Source: Candidatus Bathyarchaeota archaeon
GTDB taxonomy: Archaea > Thermoproteota > CALKCG01 > B24 > JAGTQN01
DNA length: 10,932 nucleotides
Assembly: GCA_018396395.1 (NCBI GenBank)
Contig: JAGTQN010000037.1
Location: 1-10,932 of the forward strand
Direction: 5' to 3'
Positions 6,193 through 10,932 of the stretch are shown piece by piece; positions within the stretch are counted from its first letter, which is position 1, and each line of letters opens with the position of its first letter. The notes beneath the pieces were generated by a model, which worked only from the letters and a program-made list of their open reading frames with translations, was not told the DNA's origin and searched no databases. Both the position numbers and the translations under genes were made by a program.

Positions 6193-6569
6193 TGGAAGGA
6201 AGGGAAATATGCCTATAGTAAGCCGTAAGCCTTCCTTCCGGGCATAGGCCTTGAAGACCTTGAGGGAATGTACAGTAAAGGAGCGAGAAGGAGGCTAAGG
6301 CAAGGCTCTTGGCAGCCATTCAGGAAAAATGGAATGGAATCGAATGGAGAAAGCTTACAGGCAACCGATATTTCGATGTTATCGCAGAAATGATCGAATA
6401 CTTGGGAAAGAGGGTTCATAGCGAAGAAAGTCCAGGGAACTTAATCGATTATTTAATGCCTTGCCTTTACTTCCTTTCCTTTCCTTTCAATTCGATTCAA
6501 TTTAAGGAAACGAGAAGAAACGGAAATTTCGTGGGCTTTCAACTAACCAACAAATCCATCGATCAATAA
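6109..6569 (+). pseudogene. Possible decayed helical gene, remotely like PaREP1/HEPN-type proteins
   Basis: Two plus-strand stretches look like protein. The first, about 6109-6228, includes MRDLHPKTVLEVHWKEGKYA before a TAA. The second, from about 6285 to 6569, includes KARLLAAIQEKWNGIEWRKL and GNRYFDVIAEMIEYLGKRV, then loses protein character. They lie in different frames and would need at least one frameshift to join. The helical pattern and the GNRYFDVIAEMIEYLG segment faintly recall archaeal PaREP1-type HEPN proteins, but this is a weak impression. The first stretch overlaps the minus-strand small gene, so at most one of those two is real. Confidence 0.25.
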
Positions 6570-6587
6570 ACTTTTACGCTTCAATCC

Positions 6588-6598
6588 CTATTTTAATC
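6588..6598 (+). promoter_or_regulatory. Candidate TATA box for the ThDP-enzyme gene
   Basis: CTATTTTAATC lies about 48 nt before the ATG at 6641, which would give a leader of about 20 nt holding the ribosome binding site. It is also about 24 nt before an in-frame TTG at 6614, so a leaderless longer product is a possible alternative. Confidence 0.4.
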
Positions 6599-6625
6599 TG
6601 GGGATCGATAGGGTTGGTTCCTCCT

Positions 6626-6633
6626 AAGGAGAT
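6626..6633 (+). promoter_or_regulatory. Ribosome binding site of the ThDP-enzyme gene
   Basis: AAGGAGAT seven bases before the ATG at 6641 matches the archaeal anti-Shine-Dalgarno. It would lie inside the coding sequence if the upstream TTG were the start, so it favours the ATG. Confidence 0.6.
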
Positions 6634-6640
6634 TCCAAAA

Positions 6641-8329
6641 ATGCCCGTTATGGAAGCCGTAATCGACATCCTGGAGGACGAGGGCGTAAGGTATATCTTT
6701 GGCATTCCAGGTGCAGGCATCCTTCCGTTCTACAAGGCTTTGGAAGGCTCAAAGAAGATTACCCATCTTCTCATGCGCCATGAAGAAGGCGCCACCCATG
6801 CGGCCGATGGTTACGCCAGGGCAAGCGGAGAGGTTGGAGTTTGCGTAGGAACCTCCGGTCCTGCGGGGACGAACATGGTGACGGGCCTTTACGCGGCCAG
6901 GGTGGATTCTATACCCATTATCGCCATAACAGGCCAGAACGTAAGGGCCCAGCTTGGAAAAGAAGCCTTCCAGGCTGTGGATATAGCGGAGATCGTGAAG
7001 CCCATTACGAAGAAGAGCTATTGCGTAAAGGAAACGGCCCAGCTTCCCCAGGTCTTTAGGGAAGCCTTCCGCATAGCCAGGGAAGGGCGCCCTGGTCCAG
7101 TCCTCATAGACCTTCCCTTGGACGTTCAGAGGGGCGAGGTCTACTACGATGCCGAAAGCGATGGACCCTTGGAGATCTTCAAGCCTGGACCGAATCCTAA
7201 GAAGGTTAGGAGGGCCTTAGAAATGATTCTAGAAGCCCGTAACCCAGTCTTCATTCTGGGCGGGGGGGTCATATGGGCTAATGCCTGCGAGGAGCTCGTA
7301 AAGCTGGCGGAGTATCTAGCCGTCCCCGTAGTTACGACCCTCATGGGTAAGGGGGGCATACGCCCGGACCATCCCCTCTATGCGGGCCAAGTTGGTGTCT
7401 TCGTTGATGTTCCGCCAGGGAATAGGGTCTTCCTGGAATCTGACCTTGTGGTTGGCTTCGGTTGCCGTTTTTCCGATAGGCATACGGGAGCCCTAGACGT
7501 TTATACGAAGGGAAGGCGCTTCATTCATGTAAACATAGAGCCCGACCACATCGGTCGAATCGTACCGGCTGATCTAGCCATTGTGGCGGATGTGGGGCTC
7601 ACCCTTCGGGCGATGCTCGAGGAGGCTAAACGCCTTACGCCTAGGCGGGAGCCCAGCCAGAGGGTTAAGGAAATACCTGAGCTTAGGAAACGCCTTTCGA
7701 GGCGTATGGACTTCGATGAAGTTCCCATAAAGCCCCAGAGGGTCTTCAAGGAGATCAACGAGTTCTTCGACGAGGATACAATCTTCGTGACGACCATAGG
7801 GCTAAACCAGATGCTTTCCAGCCAGCTTCAGAACATATACAAGCCGAGGCATTACCTCGTTCCAGGAGGTGCTGGACCCCTAGGCTGGGATCTTCCAGCT
7901 TCCATAGGGGCTAAGCTGGCGAGGCCTGAAAATCTTGTCGTAGATATTACAGGCGATTATGGCTTCGGTTTTTGCGTGGAGGAATTGGCCGTCGCCGTCA
8001 TGTATGAGGTTCCAGTCGTCTTCATAATCCTCAACGATGGGCACCTTGGCCTCATACGCCAGACCGAAAAGTATGTCTATCAAATGCACTTCGCCGTCGA
8101 TACATGGTATACGGATCGATTAATCGGCTATCCGCGCCTCATAGACTTCGTAAAGCTGGCGGAAGCCTTCGGAGCCATAGGGGAAAGGGTGGAAAAGCCC
8201 GAGGAGCTGAGGGGAGCCTTCGAGAGGGCCGTAAAGGCTAACCATCCTTACGTAATAGATGTGATCATCCATAGGGAAACGGACGTTTCTACAGGAACGA
8301 GTATAGATGCCATCGTGGAGCGCTATTAA
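6641..8329 (+). CDS. ThDP-dependent enzyme of the glyoxylate carboligase / acetolactate synthase group
   Basis: A 562-residue protein with the three-domain layout of the acetohydroxyacid synthase/pyruvate oxidase family: N-terminal PYR domain, central domain, C-terminal PP domain. Motifs across its length match glyoxylate carboligase (tartronate-semialdehyde synthase) more closely than biosynthetic acetolactate synthase: GTSGPAGTNMVTGLYAARVD, AFQAVDIAEIVKPITK, RPGPVLIDLPLDVQ, RFSDRHTG, VPIKPQRVF, GGAGPLGWDLPASIG and LGLIRQ. The cofactor-binding GD...N motif is present (TGDYGF ... ILNDGHLGLIRQ). However, the activating glutamate that E. coli Gcl replaces with Val51 is retained (RHEEG, E48), as in acetolactate synthases. 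Substrate is therefore uncertain: glyoxylate, pyruvate or another 2-oxo acid. No regulatory subunit (ilvN) or branched-chain genes are adjacent, arguing against a valine-pathway operon. Start chosen from the ribosome binding site; a TTG at 6614 would add nine residues. Confidence 0.9.
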   Translation: MPVMEAVIDILEDEGVRYIFGIPGAGILPFYKALEGSKKITHLLMRHEEGATHAADGYARASGEVGVCVGTSGPAGTNMVTGLYAARVDSIPIIAITGQNVRAQLGKEAFQAVDIAEIVKPITKKSYCVKETAQLPQVFREAFRIAREGRPGPVLIDLPLDVQRGEVYYDAESDGPLEIFKPGPNPKKVRRALEMILEARNPVFILGGGVIWANACEELVKLAEYLAVPVVTTLMGKGGIRPDHPLYAGQVGVFVDVPPGNRVFLESDLVVGFGCRFSDRHTGALDVYTKGRRFIHVNIEPDHIGRIVPADLAIVADVGLTLRAMLEEAKRLTPRREPSQRVKEIPELRKRLSRRMDFDEVPIKPQRVFKEINEFFDEDTIFVTTIGLNQMLSSQLQNIYKPRHYLVPGGAGPLGWDLPASIGAKLARPENLVVDITGDYGFGFCVEELAVAVMYEVPVVFIILNDGHLGLIRQTEKYVYQMHFAVDTWYTDRLIGYPRLIDFVKLAEAFGAIGERVEKPEELRGAFERAVKANHPYVIDVIIHRETDVSTGTSIDAIVERY

Positions 8330-8378
8330 GCTAATTCATCCGTAAAGGTTCCCAAAGCTCTATCAAAGACCATAAAAG

Positions 8379-8395
8379 CGAAACCTAAATAAAAG
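8379..8395 (+). promoter_or_regulatory. BRE/TATA promoter of the L40e gene
   Basis: CGAAACCTAAATAAAAG contains a BRE-like CGAAAC and a TATA-like CTAAATAAA, centred about 33 nt before the L40e ATG. No ribosome binding site precedes that ATG, fitting a leaderless or nearly leaderless mRNA. Confidence 0.55.
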
Positions 8396-8422
8396 AGCTT
8401 TTACACAATGTCGTGACTCGCC

Positions 8423-8590
8423 ATGCCCATAAGGGATCCTTTCAAGAAACAACTGGCTCAACAGCATAGGCTTTACGTCAAGATATGTAGGGAATGCAAC
8501 TGCAGGAACTCGCCAAGGGCCATCAAGTGCAGAAAATGCAAATCCCACAACCTCCGCTGGAAGCGTAGGGAGAGGGTAACGAGGCGTTAG
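8423..8590 (+). CDS. rpl40e: Ribosomal protein L40e
   Basis: A 55-residue, strongly basic protein starting MPIRDPFKKQLAQQHRLYVK. It has a zinc-ribbon pattern with CREC (C22, C25) and CRKC (C36, C39) flanking a basic loop, followed by the arginine/lysine-rich end NLRWKRRERVTRR. Archaeal L40e is a stand-alone small zinc-binding protein of the large ribosomal subunit, whereas in eukaryotes it is made as a ubiquitin fusion; no ubiquitin-like part is seen here. Length and cysteine spacing agree with the family. An extra cysteine (C27) lies between the pairs. It follows the ThDP-enzyme gene after about 93 nt with its own promoter, so it is likely transcribed alone. Confidence 0.9.
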   Translation: MPIRDPFKKQLAQQHRLYVKICRECNCRNSPRAIKCRKCKSHNLRWKRRERVTRR

Positions 8591-8824
8591 GATCCTTCAT
8601 GGCTTTGATGGACCTTTATCCTGGGAGGAAAACCTTTCTATCCCGATCATCTTCCTTCCCCTTAAAATGCGTAGGATAACTTTTTATCCGCTTCCTTGAA
8701 GCCCAGTTCGCACGATAAAGCCTTCTTCTGAAACTGCTAGCCTCCCTTATTTCACCAAATGGGCGATACACTGCCTTAGCCGATAATCAGGGAAGTTCAA
8801 AAGTTACCGATCTCTTTAGGATCG

Positions 8825-8874
8825 CAGTTGGCTTAATATTACCCTTGCTTATAAATGCAAAATGACGCCAACTG
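8825..8874 (+). promoter_or_regulatory. TATA-like box enclosed by nested inverted repeats
   Basis: Perfect 8-base arms CAGTTGGC (8825-8832) and GCCAACTG (8867-8874) enclose an inner repeat TTGC...GCAA (8845-8848, 8857-8860), which itself encloses the TATA-like TTATAAAT. This looks like a promoter under the control of a dimeric regulator. What is transcribed from it is unclear: the next plus-strand gene starts about 375 nt later with its own TATA box. Confidence 0.4.
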
Positions 8875-8897
8875 TTAAAGCCTGCATAAGATGTTAG

Positions 8898-9071
8898 TTA
8901 GGAAGTTAACGCTTCGTTCTTAAGGCGTATATTGAAGCATGCTGGGGCGATGATGTCGCATCCAAATGCCTTCAGTACAAACCGCGCCCACCTTTGGCAT
9001 AGCGAGGGCAAATCCGCTCCCCTCCCGCCCTCCTCATGGGCCCCTACACAAACCTCGGCTTTGATTGCCAA
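8898..9071 (-). CDS. Possible short unidentified protein or remnant
   Basis: A minus-strand frame of 57 codons opens at a TTG (9071) and ends at TAA (8898). It reads LAIKAEVCVGAHEEGGRGAD, then LPSLCQRWARFVLKAFGCDI, then a tail with FNIRLKNEALTS. The composition is protein-like, with Trp, Cys and mixed charge, and it coincides with the GC-richer part of the gap. There is no ribosome binding site or recognised family. It may be a scrap of a mobile-element gene or chance. Confidence 0.22.
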   Translation of the reverse strand: MAIKAEVCVGAHEEGGRGADLPSLCQRWARFVLKAFGCDIIAPACFNIRLKNEALTS

Positions 9072-9216
9072 GGCTAAATTAGCTCATTCATAATGTCCTT
9101 ATCCGAATCGCATGGAATGGAATTGAGCAAAATTCTTGAATCCTCAAGCCCCACGGACTTAGGCTTCCTTAAGGCTACGCTGGACGCTTTTCTAATTTAT
9201 TTCGCTAAGAGAAGAA

Positions 9217-9226
9217 GGCATATATC
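9217..9226 (+). promoter_or_regulatory. TATA box for the DUF131 operon
   Basis: GGCATATATC is centred about 31 nt before the TTG at 9253, the spacing of a leaderless archaeal gene. A second AT-rich stretch (TTTTATAATTATTATAG) follows closer to the start. Confidence 0.4.
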
Positions 9227-9252
9227 TTCCTCATTTTATAATTATTATAGCC

Positions 9253-9585
9253 TTGAGCCCTTGGGACATCCTTTTCATCTTAGGCTTTTCCCTTACATGG
9301 ATAGGTATCCTTATCGTTATGGCAGCCTTTACCCTAGGTTCCCTTACGAAGCTGAGGAAAGTTGGGGAGGGAATAGGCGGTAAGGAGGAAGGGAGAGTCG
9401 AAGGGAAAGGCGAGGAGAAAGGCGAGGAGAAAGGCGAAAGAAAGATTGAATGGGGGGGCGTTATTTTCATAGGACCCTTCCCCATCGTCTTTGGCTCAAA
9501 CCGCCGATTTGTCAAGGCTTTAGCCATTGTAGCCGCCGTCTTGGCTTTGATCATCCTTGGCTTCACTATCCTCATGCTCACTTAG
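9253..9585 (+). CDS. DUF131 (TIGR00304-type) small membrane protein
   Basis: A 110-residue protein with two membrane helices (about residues 5-29 and 87-109) joined by a soluble loop of about 35 charged residues (about 33-66). Just before the second helix is GGVIFIGPFPIVFGSNRR, the signature of the archaeal DUF131 family, whose function is unknown. The loop contains a Glu/Lys/Gly run coded by a 12-base tandem repeat, suggesting a flexible linker that varies between strains. The TTG at 9253 is taken as start because the first helix begins right after it and a TATA box lies 31 nt upstream; no ribosome binding site is seen. The next gene follows after a short gap, has its own strong ribosome binding site and carries the same GPFPIV motif, so the two form an operon of related proteins. 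Confidence 0.8.
   Translation: MSPWDILFILGFSLTWIGILIVMAAFTLGSLTKLRKVGEGIGGKEEGRVEGKGEEKGEEKGERKIEWGGVIFIGPFPIVFGSNRRFVKALAIVAAVLALIILGFTILMLT
9409..9444 (+). repeat. 12-base tandem repeat coding GEEK units
   Basis: GGCGAGGAGAAA occurs twice in tandem (9409-9420, 9421-9432) followed by a diverged third unit (9433-9444). It codes GEEKGEEKGERK in the loop of the DUF131 protein and keeps the reading frame. Confidence 0.8.
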
Positions 9586-9600
9586 GAGCATATGCCCTTT

Positions 9601-9610
9601 AGGAGGTGAT
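9601..9610 (+). promoter_or_regulatory. Strong ribosome binding site deciding a TTG start
   Basis: AGGAGGTGAT matches the archaeal anti-Shine-Dalgarno over its length. It sits four bases before the TTG at 9615 and overlaps the alternative in-frame GTG at 9606, so the TTG is the likely start. Confidence 0.7.
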
Positions 9611-9614
9611 CTGT

Positions 9615-10349
9615 TTGAAGGCAGGAGAAATTTGCGGAATCTGTGGAATAAGGAGGGCATCCTATCTATGCCAAGGATGCCAAAGGAGGATTTGCGAGGC
9701 ATGCTATGACCTTGAAAAGGGACTGTGCATCGACTGTTCATCGCTCCCAAAGTTCGCATCCTCAATTCTAGGGCTAAGGTTTGAGAGGATCCTTAGCCTA
9801 GGCATAGCCCTTACAATGCTTGGCATTTTCCTCATGGCGATCTCTAGTATCTTCAGGATCTGGGGCTCTGGCTCTGGTGGAGGGATCGTCATAGCCATAG
9901 GACCCTTCCCCATAGTCATCGGAGAGAAGGTAAGCCCCGACATTGTCGCCTTTATAGGCATACTTCTCACCCTCTTGACCTTTGGCCTCATCGTCATACC
10001 CATCTTGCGAAGGATTAGGATAAGGAAGGAGCGTAAGGCTAAAAGGGCTTCTGAGCCCCCCATACCCGTACCTGAAGAAAGCATCGAAGGTGAGGCTTCA
10101 AGGGGACTAAAGGACTATCTAATAGCCCTAAGCCTCCCTAACCTAGATGAAGGAAGCCTATCGATCCGGATCCTTGGAAGGGATTTAAGGATAGAGGCAT
10201 CCTATCTTAAGGGCGAAAGGATCACCAAAACTTACAGGTTTCCAAGGGAGTTTTTGCCCTCGGCCTATGAATACAGCTATGATAGGGGAAAGGGGCTCCT
10301 CATCATAAGGGTTTCCCTAGTCTCTTCAAGGGCTCCTAAGGAAGCCTAA
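9615..10349 (+). CDS. Zinc-finger / DUF131-like / HSP20-like fusion membrane protein
   Basis: A 244-residue protein with three parts. Residues 7-41 hold eight cysteines in four CxxC pairs (C7/C10, C19/C22, C27/C30, C38/C41), suggesting a two-zinc, B-box or RING-like module. Two membrane helices (about 59-80 and 109-131) flank GGIVIAIGPFPIVIGEK, the same motif as in the preceding DUF131 protein. After a basic stretch (132-144), residues about 165-236 look like an alpha-crystallin/HSP20-type beta-sandwich: YLIALSLPNLDEGSLSIRIL, ITKTYRFPREFLPSAYEYSY and GLLIIRVSL. With both helices spanning, the zinc module and chaperone-like domain would lie on the same side, probably the cytosol. A role in membrane-linked protein quality control is a guess. 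It follows the DUF131 gene by 29 nt and converges with radA, leaving 7 nt between stops. Confidence 0.75.
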   Translation: MKAGEICGICGIRRASYLCQGCQRRICEACYDLEKGLCIDCSSLPKFASSILGLRFERILSLGIALTMLGIFLMAISSIFRIWGSGSGGGIVIAIGPFPIVIGEKVSPDIVAFIGILLTLLTFGLIVIPILRRIRIRKERKAKRASEPPIPVPEESIEGEASRGLKDYLIALSLPNLDEGSLSIRILGRDLRIEASYLKGERITKTYRFPREFLPSAYEYSYDRGKGLLIIRVSLVSSRAPKEA

Positions 10350-10356
10350 AGGCTTT

Positions 10357-10932
10357 TTATTCCTTCATGGGTGCATCCTCGATGCCCCTTTCCGTTATGG
10401 CAAAAACGGCCTCGCTCTCAGGAAGGTAGGGGCTGTCGATGACATGGGCTATCCTGAGGTTTCCCTTGGACTTCCTGAGGTATATCCTTGTCGTAGCAGT
10501 ATGGGCTAGGACATGACCCCCTGCAGGCTTGTCAGTAGGTCCGAAAAAGACCTGGGGGGATGCGATGACTTGATTCGTCACTACGGCAGCGATGTTGTAA
10601 GCCTCGGCAAGCCTCAGCAAAGAATGGAGATGATAGTTGAGCTTCTGCTGCCTTAGGGCTAGGCTCTCGCGGCCTACATACTCGCTCCTGAAGTGGCTTA
10701 TTACAGAATCCAAGACGACGAGCTTGACGTTCTCCTTTGGAACGACCTCAAAGGCCTTTTCCACGATAAGCGTCTGATGATCAGAATTGTAAGCCCTAGC
10801 CGTTATGATATTCTTAAGGATACCTGCGGGATCGTAGCCCCTCGAGGAAGCGATTTGATAGACCCTTTCTGGCCTGAAGGTCCCTTCGGCATCTATATAA
10901 AGCGCATTGCCCCCTAGTCCTCCCTCCTCTGG
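10357..10932 (-). CDS. radA: DNA repair recombinase RadA, C-terminal part (cut by the right edge)
   Basis: The frame is open from the window edge (10932) to its TAA at 10357: 191 codons of the RecA-fold core of archaeal RadA, the RecA/Rad51 relative that forms filaments on single-stranded DNA and drives strand exchange. Visible are GNALYIDAEGTFRPERV, the Walker B strand VKLVVLDSV, the RSEYVGRESLALRQQKLN helix, VVTNQV, the L2 loop region PQVFFGPTDKPAGGHVLAHT, and the ending RIAHVIDSPYLPESEAVFAI then TERGIED. The N-terminal domain and Walker A motif lie outside the window. The start must lie beyond the right edge: the GTG at 10764 is internal (IVEKAFE). A few residues differ from the commonest archaeal forms, but all main motifs are intact. 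It converges on the fusion membrane gene. Confidence 0.95.
   Translation of the reverse strand, partial: PEEGGLGGNALYIDAEGTFRPERVYQIASSRGYDPAGILKNIITARAYNSDHQTLIVEKAFEVVPKENVKLVVLDSVISHFRSEYVGRESLALRQQKLNYHLHSLLRLAEAYNIAAVVTNQVIASPQVFFGPTDKPAGGHVLAHTATTRIYLRKSKGNLRIAHVIDSPYLPESEAVFAITERGIEDAPMKE

Larger units (their letters stand above)
8591..9252. other. Long gap with a promoter-like dyad and a possible short minus-strand frame
   Basis: About 660 bases without a clear gene. At 8674-8689 a weak hairpin (GGATA...TATCC with a T-run in the loop) could end the L40e transcript. A strong TATA-like box sits inside an inverted repeat at 8825-8874. About 8940-9060 is richer in G and C than its surroundings and contains small inverted repeats (for example GGCGATGATGTCGC), so a structured RNA is conceivable, but I could match no tRNA, SRP RNA or RNase P signature. 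Frames at 9093-9383 and on the minus strand overlap real sequence features and look like chance. Confidence 0.4.

Noticed and set aside
7144..8089. Minus-strand frames inside the ThDP-enzyme gene
   Set aside because: Antisense shadows of a well-recognised enzyme.
9093..9383. Plus-strand frame of 96 codons overlapping the DUF131 gene
   Set aside because: Its second half is DUF131 coding sequence read in another frame; no motif or start signal supports it.
1..10932. CRISPR array, complete insertion sequence or rRNA gene
   Set aside because: No regularly spaced repeats, no recognisable transposase and no rRNA-like sequence were seen.

Overview
This is archaeal DNA, most likely from a thermophilic member of the Thermoproteota/TACK lineage; the exact group cannot be fixed from sequence alone. 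The signs are a RadA recombinase, a 55-residue ribosomal protein L40e with a zinc ribbon, a type IV pilin carrying the AVSPVIATII leader, two DUF131-type membrane proteins, HEPN/MNT toxin-antitoxin genes, and promoters with archaeal BRE/TATA boxes about 25-33 nt before several starts (leaderless mRNAs), beside a few strong GGAGGTGAT-type ribosome binding sites.

Layout. Positions 1-900 hold the start of an unidentified gene running off the left edge and a complete pilin, both on the minus strand. From about 900 to 6600 lies an accessory region rich in broken genes: a decayed MNT-HEPN cassette (1462-2381), an unknown gene with a DUF6398-like N-terminus (2675-3892), a second HEPN-MNT pair whose HEPN gene has an in-frame stop (3960-4660), an intact retropepsin-like protease (4884-5279), a C-terminal scrap of UDP-glucose 6-dehydrogenase (5350-5632), and a small overlapping gene pair of unknown role whose first member is frameshifted (5734-6192). 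From 6641 to the right edge the genes look intact: a glyoxylate-carboligase/acetolactate-synthase-like ThDP enzyme, ribosomal protein L40e, a two-gene membrane-protein operon (a DUF131 protein, then a zinc finger-DUF131-HSP20-like fusion), and the C-terminal part of radA converging on that operon.

How it fits together. The right side is ordinary, well-kept chromosome; the middle is a gene graveyard of defence or mobile-type genes. Nonsense codons and frameshifts cluster in the middle and are absent from the flanks, so real decay is more likely than poor sequence quality. The most interesting intact items are the ThDP enzyme, which looks like glyoxylate carboligase over its length yet keeps the catalytic glutamate that characterised carboligases lack, and the membrane fusion protein that joins an eight-cysteine zinc module to a chaperone-like cytosolic domain.
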